The notes under the pieces were generated by a model. That model was given only the letters and a program-made list of their open reading frames with translations, did not search any database and was not told where the DNA came from. A stretch of 64,000 nucleotides of DNA from Streptomyces sp. NRRL WC-3742 (GTDB lineage: Bacteria > Actinomycetota > Actinomycetes > Streptomycetales > Streptomycetaceae), in assembly GCF_000720635.1 (NCBI RefSeq), contig NZ_JOCF01000009.1, positions 62,001 to 126,000 of the forward strand. Direction: 5' to 3'. Positions 47,369 through 56,041 of the stretch are shown piece after piece (the stretch's first letter is position 1; each line of letters begins with the position of its first letter). The position numbers were made by a program, and so were the translations under genes.

Positions 47369-47404
47369 GCCCCTGCTCTTCGGCTGATCCGAACCGGCAG
47401 GGGC
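47369..47404 (+). terminator. Terminator-like hairpin
   Basis: GCCCCTGC pairs perfectly with GCAGGGGC, followed by TTCTTC. Confidence 0.65.
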
Positions 47405-47504
47405 TTCTTCATGCCCCGACGCGGCCAGCGGGCCCGCCGGGGCTTCTCCATGCCCTGACGCGGCCGATCCGCCGGCCGTGGGCTTCGCCATGCCCTCTTG
47501 CGCC
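47401..47504. repeat. Three tandem copies of a 26-bp unit, 39-40 bp period
   Basis: GGGCTTCTTCATGCCC (47401), GGGCTTCTCCATGCCC (47440) and GGGCTTCGCCATGCCC (47480), the first two followed by (C/T)GACGCGGCC. They sit upstream of the sigma-like gene and may be binding sites or hairpin-forming units. Confidence 0.65.
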
Positions 47505-47563
47505 TCGCCGCGCGGCGATATCGCACGTCCATCTCGTTGTTCTGTACATGTCAAGGAACCACC

Positions 47564-48619
47564 ATGTCTTCCCCCTGCATCACCCCCGCCCTGATCGCCC
47601 AGGCTCAGACCCCCAAGCCCCTGCCCGCCCTCACCGGCATGGGCAAGCTCGACCGGGGCCGCGTCGCCACCGAGGAGATCCTGAACGGGCTGGAAGGCAT
47701 CGCACTGTCCGTCTCCCGCAAGCGCGCCCAGCAGATGGAGGGCGACAGCCACCAGGCCGCCCAGGACATCGCCCAGGAGATGCGCCTCAGCTTCTGGCGC
47801 GCCCTCAACGACTGGGACGTGGACGGCCCCAACACGGCCGAGTTCACGAGCTACGCGTTCCAGCGGGCCAAGCTCGACGGCCGCTCGGCCGCCGCCCGCG
47901 AGATCGCCCCCGCCGCGCCGCGCTCGGCCGCCGGAGCCTTCATGGGTGCTCTCTCCCGCTCCGGCGGAGACTTCGAGGCCGCGAAGGAGGAACTGATCAA
48001 CCACCCCGACGCCAAGCGCAGGTTCACGCCCGAACGGGCCGACCACGTCGCCGCCGCCTTCGTACGCCCCGCGCCGATCGCCACCGTGGCGGACAGCGCA
48101 CTTGAAGCCTCCTCCGCGCAGGACCCGGACAACCTGGTGGAGTACACCGCACTCGGCACTGCACCCCGACCCCAGCGCTCCCACATGGCCGTCATCGGCG
48201 GCCGGCCGGTCATTGCGTGGGAGACGACAGCCGGGTGGTGCACCGACCTTCAGCCCTCCCTTGCCCACAACCCGATCGCCATCAGCCGCGACGCCGTGCG
48301 CTGCAAGGGCGTGAAGGTCACCGGCACCAAGCGCGGCAAGCACGCCACCGGAGCGATCATCGACCGCGACGCCGAGGCCGAGACCAGCGCCCGGTTCGCC
48401 GCCGCCGCCCAGGTCAAGGCCGCTGAACTGCTGGAACGCATGTCCCCGACCGAACAGGCCATCGCCCGGTGCGCGTTCGGCTTCGACGGCGAGCCCCCGA
48501 TGCTCACCGAGGACGGGCGGCTCGACGCCACCGCGATAGCCGAAGTCCTGGGAAAGACCCCCGGCACCGTCAAGGCCACCTGGTCCAGGGCCCTGAAGAA
48601 GATGCGGGCCGCCGCGTGA
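47564..48619 (+). CDS. Sigma-factor-like protein with C-terminal HTH
   Basis: 351 residues from ATG 47564, with AAGGAACC upstream. Residues about 50-115 (L-E-G-I-A-L-S-V-S-R-K-R-A-Q-Q-M, A-A-Q-D-I-A-Q-E-M-R-L-S-F-W-R-A-L, F-T-S-Y-A-F-Q-R-A) resemble sigma-70 region 2. The C-terminus (L-L-E-R-M-S-P-T-E-Q-A-I-A-R-C-A-F-G-F ... I-A-E-V-L-G-K-T-P-G-T-V-K-A-T-W-S-R-A-L-K-K-M) resembles region 4. A phage sigma or sigma-like regulator for late or lysogenic genes is likely; the 200 residues between do not match a known domain to my eye. Confidence 0.65.
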   Translation: MSSPCITPALIAQAQTPKPLPALTGMGKLDRGRVATEEILNGLEGIALSVSRKRAQQMEGDSHQAAQDIAQEMRLSFWRALNDWDVDGPNTAEFTSYAFQRAKLDGRSAAAREIAPAAPRSAAGAFMGALSRSGGDFEAAKEELINHPDAKRRFTPERADHVAAAFVRPAPIATVADSALEASSAQDPDNLVEYTALGTAPRPQRSHMAVIGGRPVIAWETTAGWCTDLQPSLAHNPIAISRDAVRCKGVKVTGTKRGKHATGAIIDRDAEAETSARFAAAAQVKAAELLERMSPTEQAIARCAFGFDGEPPMLTEDGRLDATAIAEVLGKTPGTVKATWSRALKKMRAAA

Positions 48620-48630
48620 ACGCCGCCGCT

Positions 48631-48649
48631 GTTAACCGTGCTGCCTCAA
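48631..48649 (+). promoter_or_regulatory. GTTAACC-N7-CTCAA element, copy 4
   Basis: GTTAACC, 7 bp, CTCAA, 53 bp upstream of the 48684 gene and 12 bp after the sigma-like gene. Confidence 0.55.
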
Positions 48650-48683
48650 CCCCGGCGAACCCCCACGGAGAGGCCCCGGAGCG

Positions 48684-48860
48684 ATGAAATCCCCAGTCGG
48701 AACCTACGAACTGCGCGGCGGCGCGACCCTGCGCGTCTTCGCCGACCACGACGACAACGACGGCTACGGCCTGGAGATCACCCGCGACGGCCGCACCGTC
48801 CGCTACGACGCTGGGCACTCCGCCCGCGAAGTCCAGGCATTCCTGGGCCTGTTCACCTGA
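48684..48860 (+). CDS. Small protein, function unknown
   Basis: 58 residues from ATG 48684, with CGGAGAGG upstream. G-T-Y-E-L-R-G-G-A-T-L-R-V-F-A-D-H-D-D-N-D-G-Y-G-L-E-I-T-R-D-G is a beta hairpin pattern, ending in a helix. First gene behind a GTTAACC element. Not recognised. Confidence 0.5.
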   Translation: MKSPVGTYELRGGATLRVFADHDDNDGYGLEITRDGRTVRYDAGHSAREVQAFLGLFT

Positions 48861-48875
48861 CGAGGAGAGAACCCC

Positions 48876-49184
48876 GTGATCGAGACCACCGAGCACAAGG
48901 CCACCCTGACGGTCCGCCACGGCTCCGTTGTCGGCGTCCGCACCGACCGCATGGGCGCGGTGCTGGCCCTGACCGCAGGCTCCGAGACCGGCCCGCCGGC
49001 CAAGCTGACCGCCTCCCAGTGCCGCGAACTGGCCTCCTACCTCAACCGGCAAGCCACCGAGCTGGAACGCGCGGAGAAGGTAGAACGCGTCTCCGCCCCC
49101 AAGCGCAGCGAACCGCGCGGCCTGTACGCACCGTTCGAGCGCCGACCCCTGGCCGGCATCGACTCGCACTGGGAGAAGCGGTGA
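48876..49184 (+). CDS. Small protein, function unknown
   Basis: 102 residues from GTG 48876, with GAGGAGAG upstream. K-A-T-L-T-V-R-H-G-S-V-V-G-V-R-T-D-R, then S-Q-C-R-E-L-A-S-Y-L-N-R-Q-A-T-E-L-E-R-A and a basic tail. Overlaps the next start. Not recognised. Confidence 0.5.
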   Translation: MIETTEHKATLTVRHGSVVGVRTDRMGAVLALTAGSETGPPAKLTASQCRELASYLNRQATELERAEKVERVSAPKRSEPRGLYAPFERRPLAGIDSHWEKR

Positions 49185-49351
49185 CCCGCACCGAGGCCCT
49201 GGCCCTCGCCCAGCAGACCGTCACCCAGATGTCCACCAACGCCCGGGGCTACCAGGACCAGCCCTTCGACGCCCGGGTGAGCGCCGTCCTGCGCATCGCC
49301 GAATTCCTGACCGCGACCACCGGAGAGAACACCGATGACGACCGCACCTGA
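49181..49351 (+). CDS. Small helical protein
   Basis: 56 residues from GTG 49181: T-R-T-E-A-L-A-L-A-Q-Q-T-V-T-Q-M and S-A-V-L-R-I-A-E-F-L-T-A-T, amphipathic helices of a kind common in small actinophage genes. Overlaps the next gene by 17 bases. Confidence 0.5.
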   Translation: MTRTEALALAQQTVTQMSTNARGYQDQPFDARVSAVLRIAEFLTATTGENTDDDRT

Positions 49352-49919
49352 GCAGCAGACCGTCCACCTGGACGAGCACCGCTTCCCCTGCAAGTACGAC
49401 GGCCCCCGCGACTACGCCCGCACCCATGTGGACGCCGAGGGCGACATCGGCCTGCTGGTCCACTCCGGTGACACTGCCGCGTCCGTCTACCTGAACCCCG
49501 AGGTCGCCGAGTCCCTGGGCAGCACCCTCGTCCAGGCCGCAGCCCAGTCCCGCACCACCGCCCAGGAGATCGAACGCGTCCGCCAGGAGGAGGCCGAAGC
49601 CGCCCGACGACTCGGCGAGATGGAAGCCGCACGCCAGGCCGAGCAGGCCCGCCAGGCCGGACAGCCCTACCTCGCGGCAGGCGGCTCGACCTCACCCACC
49701 GCGCTCCCGCAGCCGGTCCTGGCCGACGCGCTCACCGCCGCGCAGCCAATGATTCCCGGCACCGCGCAGTCGCCCACCTTCGCGGACGTGATGCTCCCGC
49801 AGACCGGCACCGCGGACCGCGAGCGCGCGTTCCTGCGCGCCGCCGAACTGCTCGGCCCGGACGCTGGTGTGGCCTCCAAAATCGCCATGGCGAACTACCT
49901 GCTGAAGGGGGCGGCGTGA
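49335..49919 (+). CDS. Early/late region protein of 194 aa, function unknown
   Basis: Start ATG 49335, with GGAGAG upstream. N-terminal beta part (V-H-L-D-E-H-R-F-P-C-K-Y-D-G-P), central coiled coil (T-A-Q-E-I-E-R-V-R-Q-E-E-A-E-A-A-R-R), Pro-rich linker and a helical end (I-A-M-A-N-Y-L-L-K). Not recognised. Confidence 0.55.
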   Translation: MTTAPEQQTVHLDEHRFPCKYDGPRDYARTHVDAEGDIGLLVHSGDTAASVYLNPEVAESLGSTLVQAAAQSRTTAQEIERVRQEEAEAARRLGEMEAARQAEQARQAGQPYLAAGGSTSPTALPQPVLADALTAAQPMIPGTAQSPTFADVMLPQTGTADRERAFLRAAELLGPDAGVASKIAMANYLLKGAA

Positions 49920-50110
49920 CCCTGCCCGTCGTCCATGCTGTCGTCCACCAGGCCGCCCGCGCCTACGAAGCCCGCACGCCAGCGGGCGAGCGCGTGATCG
50001 TCATCGAGACCGAGCACTCCTCACCCGGACAGCTCACCCGAACGGTAGTCCCCCTTCCGGACTACGCCGCACTCGACCTTGTCACCAGCATCGAGTCCAT
50101 CGGCTGGTGA
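49916..50110 (+). CDS. Small protein, last gene of the rightward operon
   Basis: 64 residues from GTG 49916, overlapping the previous stop. V-V-H-A-V-V-H-Q-A-A-R-A-Y-E-A-R-T and R-V-I-V-I-E-T-E-H. Followed at once by a strong bidirectional terminator facing the integrase gene. Not recognised. Confidence 0.5.
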   Translation: MTLPVVHAVVHQAARAYEARTPAGERVIVIETEHSSPGQLTRTVVPLPDYAALDLVTSIESIGW

Positions 50111-50128
50111 CACCCGTCCACCCACGCC

Positions 50129-50177
50129 AAGGCCCCCGGCCGGCACTGTTTCGCACAGTGCTGACCGGGGGCCTTTT
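50129..50177. terminator. Bidirectional terminator before the integrase gene
   Basis: GGCCCCCGG pairs with CCGGGGGCC, with an inner GGCACTGT/ACAGTGC stem, flanked by AA and TTTT. It separates the rightward operon from the convergent integrase gene. Confidence 0.85.
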
Positions 50178-50184
50178 CTGCGTT

Positions 50185-51774
50185 TCAGGACTCCTCTGGC
50201 GCGGACTGCTCGCCCATCTTCGGGGGCTTCCAGTCGCGAGGCTTCGCCCACTCGATGACGAGCCGTTGGGGGGTCACTCGTTGGCCTGAGTAGTCGGCCT
50301 TCCGGATGAAGACCCTGTCGATGGCGAGGCGCAAAAGTTGCCCTCGGAACGTCTCGCTGGATGAGTCCCACAACTCCGTGCAGCGGTCGGGGTCAGTGAG
50401 GACCGAGATGTCGCCGAGCGGCTGGGCCAGCCTCTCCCACTCCTCTCGCGCGCTCTCAACGTCAGCCACCGCTACCAGCCGTTGCTTGACGAACGTGGCT
50501 TCGCCGTCCCTGCCGGGGTAGGCCCCGGCGGCGTTGAGCCGGTCGAGCCGGGCGACCGCCTCTTCCGCGACCTTGAGCTGGCCCCGAGCCTCGGCTTCCG
50601 CCTCGCTCTCCGTTGGGTGCGAGAGGACGACCCAGCGCTCGCTTACGGCCAGCATCGTCGGGTCCAGCGGGTCTGCTGCCGCTAGGCGCTTCTTCCACTC
50701 AGCCAGGACGACGCGAAGGACGCCACTGCGCGTAGCGGTGCATGGGTCCTTGCAGGGAATCCCCGCGAGGTGTGCAGCGCACCGGAAGGAGTTCCCGTTA
50801 GAGGTCGCGCGGTGACCCGTCTGCTCGGCAAGGCCGCCACCAGCGCACCAGGTCAGGCCGGCGACGGGGTTGTTCTCGGCAGGAGCCTGGTCCTCCGTGC
50901 GAGGAGGGCCGAAGCCTGCTGGCATCTCGACCCCGGCGGCCAAACGGCGATGCTTGTCCCAAATAGCTTGGGGGATGCCGTTGAAGCCCTTGGCGAAGAC
51001 GCGGACCTTCTTCCCCTTGGAGTTGAGGTAGATCACAGGAGCGCCCTTGACGGTCACCGTCTGCCAGCCCAGGTAGACGGGGTTTCGGAGGATCTTGCCA
51101 ACGGTGGTCGCCCTCCAGGGGCCGCCTCGGGGCGCGGTGAACCCGTCTGCGGTGAGGCCGGCCGCGATCTTGCGTTGAGATCTCCCTTCCGAGGCTTCGT
51201 AGTGAATCCGCTCGACTACCGGCCACCACTTGTTGCCCTTGAGCTTGCGCTTCTTCGTGGCCTTGAGTCCGTACGGCACGGTGGCAAGCCACTTGCCCTC
51301 GTCGCGCTGCTCTGCCTTGGTGTCCCGTACTTTCTCGGACAGGACACGGCTGTACTCGCGGTCGCGCTCGGCGTCCTCAATGATCCGGCGACGGTCCTCG
51401 GGTCGCTCGGTGTCGAGCCCGTTGATATCGAAGACGAGCCGCTTGCCGGGGCTGTCCAGGATCTTCAGTACGTCGCCCGCGCCCCTGCGGCTGTACCGCG
51501 ATGAGTCGTAGGCCCACAGGCAGTGCGACTCGCCTTCGAGAAGGGCGTGGACCGCTTCATCGAAATCGGGGCGCTTCACGGTGGTCTTGTACGCAGACAC
51601 GTTCTCGCGGAAGATGCGGCGGATCGTGTAGCCGTTTCGCGCACCCCAGGCTCGGCCCCGTGTCTCCTGGGCTTTCAGGGACAGAATGTCCTTCTTGGCG
51701 GTGTTTCTCACCACCTCGGATTTCCGCAGCAGGAGGTCCAGATAGCGGATCTCACTCCCAGCCGTGCGCGCCAT
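50185..51774 (-). CDS. int: Large serine integrase
   Basis: 529 residues. The catalytic domain starts L-D-L-L-L-R-K-S-E-V-V with Ser19 as likely nucleophile, and has L-W-A-Y-D-S-S-R-Y-S-R-R-G (the D-x-x-R-x-x-R segment). The recombinase domain follows (V-P-Y-G-L-K-A, then I-A-A-G-L-T-A-D-G-F-T-A-P-R-G-G-P-W-R-A-T-T-V-G-K-I-L-R-N-P-V-Y-L-G). A zinc-ribbon region (C-A-G-G-G ... C-A-A-H) and a long coiled coil (residues about 400-460) complete the layout. It ends the prophage, 55 bp from attR. It integrates phage DNA at ribA. Confidence 0.9.
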   Translation of the reverse strand: MARTAGSEIRYLDLLLRKSEVVRNTAKKDILSLKAQETRGRAWGARNGYTIRRIFRENVSAYKTTVKRPDFDEAVHALLEGESHCLWAYDSSRYSRRGAGDVLKILDSPGKRLVFDINGLDTERPEDRRRIIEDAERDREYSRVLSEKVRDTKAEQRDEGKWLATVPYGLKATKKRKLKGNKWWPVVERIHYEASEGRSQRKIAAGLTADGFTAPRGGPWRATTVGKILRNPVYLGWQTVTVKGAPVIYLNSKGKKVRVFAKGFNGIPQAIWDKHRRLAAGVEMPAGFGPPRTEDQAPAENNPVAGLTWCAGGGLAEQTGHRATSNGNSFRCAAHLAGIPCKDPCTATRSGVLRVVLAEWKKRLAAADPLDPTMLAVSERWVVLSHPTESEAEAEARGQLKVAEEAVARLDRLNAAGAYPGRDGEATFVKQRLVAVADVESAREEWERLAQPLGDISVLTDPDRCTELWDSSSETFRGQLLRLAIDRVFIRKADYSGQRVTPQRLVIEWAKPRDWKPPKMGEQSAPEES

Positions 51775-51814
51775 ATGTTCACTCTCCGGTCAGCGGCGCG
51801 CACCCGCACCCGGG

Positions 51815-51865
51815 GAGGTGGCAGTCTGGTTACGCGCTCTGGAGGGCGTACGCGTCGAGCTTGTT
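51815..51865. other. attR, right prophage junction in ribA
   Basis: The ribA frame departs from RibA at CTGG 51839-51842 (last shared codon Gln of A-Y-A-L-Q), matching 2709-2712 on the left. Joining the phage arms gives GTTAC (51829-51833) and GTAAC (2714-2718) as an inverted pair 10 bp apart around the core, as expected for the centre of a serine-integrase attP. Confidence 0.8.
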
Positions 51866-52186
51866 GTAGAGCCCGATGCCCCGGCCCTCCTGGCGCAGGT
51901 AGAGCAGGTACCCGCCGGCCTCGGCGATGCGCTCGACGGCCTCGCGCAGCTGCGGCCCGCAGTCGCAGCGGTCCGAACCGAAGACGTCGCCCGTCAGGCA
52001 CTCGGAGTGCAGCCGCACCAGGGGCGTCGCGCCCTCCGCGACGGTGCCGAAGGCGAGCGCGAGGTGCTCCGCACCGTCCTCGAGGCCGTGGAAGGTGGTG
52101 GCCTCGGCCTCGGCGCGGTAGCCGTCCGGGAAGGTCAGCGGGATGCGCACGCGCGAGCGCACCGTGGCGGGACCGGGCTGCGGCAT
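51830..52186 (-). pseudogene. ribA: ribA 5' fragment (GTP cyclohydrolase II N-terminus), cut by prophage
   Basis: Starts at ATG 52186 with GGAGG upstream. Residues match Rib[19 protein letters not shown] (three zinc Cys), R-Q-E-G-R-G-I-G-L and the catalytic-Tyr motif A-Y-A-L-Q, after which phage sequence adds Ser-Ala and a stop. The 118-residue product keeps zinc and Tyr but lacks the C-terminal part, so it is probably inactive. Precise excision would restore the gene. Divergent from gdhA. Confidence 0.9.
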
Positions 52187-52246
52187 GGGTGTGCCTCCGT
52201 CGTTCGGGGTGGATCGGGTCGATCGGGTGTCGACCGTACTCTTTAG

Positions 52247-53821
<1,575 letters not shown>

Positions 53822-53870
53822 TCCCGTACGCCTGAGCCCACCCTGCTGCACCCCACCCTGCTGCACCCGA

Positions 53871-53919
53871 CCCTGCCGTACCCGACCGGAGCGGGCACCG
53901 ATGGTCGGGTACGGCAGGG
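53871..53919 (+). terminator. gdhA terminator with 17-bp perfect stem
   Basis: CCCTGCCGTACCCGACC (53871-53887) pairs perfectly with 53903-53919. Directly upstream are further CACCCTGCTGCACCC-like units in tandem (53838-53870), which appear to be extra copies of the left arm. Confidence 0.85.
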
Positions 53920-53965
53920 TGGGGCCTTCCTACGGTGGAGATCAACAAGGGAAGGACGGGGCGAA

Positions 53966-54841
53966 GTGCTGGAGCACCTGAACCGGGCGATGGACCGGAT
54001 CGAGGAGGACCTCGACCGCGAGATCGACGTGGCCGGGCTGGCGCGGATCGCGATGACGTCGGAGTACCACTTCCGGCGGCTGTTCTCGATGCTCGCCGGG
54101 ATGCCGCTGTCGGAGTACGTCCGGCGCCGGCGGCTGACCGTCGCGGGAGCCGAAGTGCTGGACGGCGGGCGGACGTTGCTCGACATCGCGGTGCGTTACG
54201 GCTACACGTCGGGCGAGGCGTTCGCCCGGGCGTTCCGGGCGATGCACGGGGTCGGCCCCGGCGAGGCCCGGCGCGACGGCGCGGTGCTCACCTCACAGCC
54301 CCGGATGTCCTTCCGACTCGTCGTGGAGGGAAGCAGCAGCATGGATTACCGGATCGTCGAGAAGCCCGATTTCCGGGTCGTCGGCCGGAAGGCGCGGGTC
54401 CCCCTGATCTACCAGGGCGTCAACCCGCACATCGCCGAGTTCATCAAGGGGCTCGGCAAGGAGACCGTCGAGCGGATCACGGCCCTGACCGGGTCGGACC
54501 CGGTCGGCATCGTGACGGTGAGCGACGACTTCTCGCCCAACCGGGAGGAGGGCTCCGAACTCGACTACTGGCACGCGGTGGTGGCACGCGAGGACGCGGT
54601 CGTTCCGGACGACCTGGAGGTGTTGCCCGTCCCGGCCGGCACCTGGGCGGTGTTCATCAACACAGGGGCGTTCCCGCAGGCGCTGCAGGAGATGTGGGGG
54701 GACGTGGCCAGCCAGTGGTTCCCGTCGAACCCGTACGAGGCCAGGCAGGGCCCGGAGATCCTCCAGGTCCGGTTCGTGCCGGGGACGGCCGACGCCGAGG
54801 CCGAGCTCTGGATCCCGGTGGCCCGGGCGGCGCGCGGCTGA
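53966..54841 (+). CDS. AraC-family regulator with GyrI-like ligand domain
   Basis: 291 residues from GTG 53966. Residues 1-105 hold the two AraC helix-turn-helix motifs (I-D-V-A-G-L-A-R-I-A-M-T-S-E-Y-H-F-R-R-L-F and L-L-D-I-A-V-R-Y-G-Y-T-S-G-E-A-F-A-R-A-F). Residues 125-291 match the GyrI-like small-molecule-binding (effector-binding) domain: Y-R-I-V-E-K-P-D-F-R-V-V-G and L-P-V-P-A-G-T-W-A-V-F. Such proteins sense lipophilic compounds and control efflux or detoxification genes. Full-length. Confidence 0.85.
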   Translation: MLEHLNRAMDRIEEDLDREIDVAGLARIAMTSEYHFRRLFSMLAGMPLSEYVRRRRLTVAGAEVLDGGRTLLDIAVRYGYTSGEAFARAFRAMHGVGPGEARRDGAVLTSQPRMSFRLVVEGSSSMDYRIVEKPDFRVVGRKARVPLIYQGVNPHIAEFIKGLGKETVERITALTGSDPVGIVTVSDDFSPNREEGSELDYWHAVVAREDAVVPDDLEVLPVPAGTWAVFINTGAFPQALQEMWGDVASQWFPSNPYEARQGPEILQVRFVPGTADAEAELWIPVARAARG

Positions 54842-54945
54842 CAGCTGACAGCGGACAGTCGACGGATAACAGATGACGGATGACGGATGACAGCGGACAG
54901 ATTCTGCAATCTGTCCGCTGTCATCCGTTCTCTGTTCTCTGTTCC
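54842..54945. repeat. Second heptamer repeat array with hairpin
   Basis: Units ACGGATG, ACAGATG and ACAGCGG in tandem, then ATTCTGCAATC as loop, then CTGTCCGCTGTCATC as the inverse arm and TCTGTTC twice. Same 7-bp unit family and hairpin plan as 2254-2426. Follows the AraC gene directly, so it probably ends that transcript. Confidence 0.75.
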
Positions 54946-55086
54946 CCGTCCGCCGCCCGCCATCCGTCCGCCCACCCCGTTCGGCCCACCAGCGCCCGTC
55001 GCCGCTCCCGCCCGCCCCGCATGCTGGGGCGGGGGAGAGCGAGGGCGCGCGGCGGCGCGGCCGCTATCCGAGGAGTGGGATCACCG

Positions 55087-55995
55087 ATGGCCAAGGCGTT
55101 CGGCTTCGTCGACTACGGCGGCCCGGAGACCCAGGAGTTCCTGGACCGCCCCGAGCTCGCCCCGGGCCCCGGCCGGATCGCGATCACGGTGCGCGCGGCC
55201 GGGGTGAACCCGGTGGACTGGAAGGTCCGCCGGGGGCTGCTCGGCCGTGAGCGGCAACTGCCCGCCGTGATGGGGCAGGAGGCGTCCGGCGTGGTCCAGC
55301 GGGTCGGCCCCGGAGTGGACGGCTTCGCCCCGGGCGACGAGGTGTTCGGCGTCGTGGCCGCCGGGGCCTTCGCCGAACAGACCCTCCTGCGGGCCGAGTC
55401 GAGCGCCCGCAAGCCGTCCGCCGTGGGATTCGACCGGGCCGCCGTCCTGGGCGTCGCCGCCGCCACTGCCGACGACGCCTTGCGCGACCTCGGCCTGGCC
55501 CCCGGGCGCACCCTGCTGATCGTCGGAGCCTCCGGCGGCGTCGGCGGCGCGGCCGCCCAACTCGCCCGCCGCCAGGGCCTGACCGTCCTCGGCACCACCG
55601 GCGAGAGGGGCCGCCCGTACCTGGAATCCCTCGGCGCGGTGCCCGTCCGCTACGGAGAGGGCGTCGCCGAGCGGCTCGCGGCCGCCGCCCCCGAGGGCGT
55701 CGACGCCATCCTCGACCTGGTCGGCGGCGAAGCCCTGCGCGCCGTGGCCCCGGCCCTCACCGACCGCGCCAACCTGGTCAGCACCGTCGACCCGGTCACC
55801 GCCGCCGACCTCGGCGGCCGCTACATCACCCGCTCCACCACGCCCGCCACGCTGGCCGCCCTCGCCGCCCTCGTCGCCGCCGGCGAACTGGACCCGCACA
55901 TCACCGCCCGCTACCCGCTCGCCCATGCCGCCGAGGCCGTCGCGCTGGTCGAGTCCGGCCACCCACAGGGCAAGGTCGTCCTCGAAGTCTCCTGA
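55087..55995 (+). CDS. Zinc-independent quinone oxidoreductase-type alcohol dehydrogenase
   Basis: 302 residues from ATG 55087. The GroES-like fold (A-A-G-V-N-P-V-D-W-K-V-R-R-G, V-M-G-Q-E-A-S-G-V-V, F-A-P-G-D-E-V-F-G-V) is followed by a Rossmann domain with L-L-I-V-G-A-S-G-G-V-G-G-A-A-A-Q-L-A, the NADPH motif of the medium-chain dehydrogenase superfamily. Zinc Cys are absent, as in quinone/enone reductases. Possibly related to the upstream regulator, but the genes are 245 bp apart. Confidence 0.85.
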   Translation: MAKAFGFVDYGGPETQEFLDRPELAPGPGRIAITVRAAGVNPVDWKVRRGLLGRERQLPAVMGQEASGVVQRVGPGVDGFAPGDEVFGVVAAGAFAEQTLLRAESSARKPSAVGFDRAAVLGVAAATADDALRDLGLAPGRTLLIVGASGGVGGAAAQLARRQGLTVLGTTGERGRPYLESLGAVPVRYGEGVAERLAAAAPEGVDAILDLVGGEALRAVAPALTDRANLVSTVDPVTAADLGGRYITRSTTPATLAALAALVAAGELDPHITARYPLAHAAEAVALVESGHPQGKVVLEVS

Positions 55996-56041
55996 AGACA
56001 CAAGATGCTGACGATACGTCAGTGACGAATGAGGCAGAACA

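Larger units (their letters stand above)
46795..47563. other. Long spacer before the sigma-like gene, mostly noncoding
   Basis: The first 130 bp are AT-rich (ATAAAAGAC occurs twice, near 46826 and 46896) and could hold promoters. One basic open frame (46967-47347) is listed separately at low confidence. After it come a CCTGACGTCAGG palindrome (47348-47359), a terminator-like hairpin (47369-47404) and a three-copy tandem repeat (47401-47504). A TGTACA motif lies near 47542. Confidence 0.5.

Noticed and set aside
46921..47532. Minus-strand frame of about 200 codons in the spacer before the sigma-like gene
   Set aside because: Arg/Pro-rich with repeats derived from the tandem GGGCTTC units; no start context.
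2709..51842. tRNA gene as attachment site
   Set aside because: Both junctions fall within ribA reading frame and the integrase is a serine recombinase, which does not need a tRNA target.
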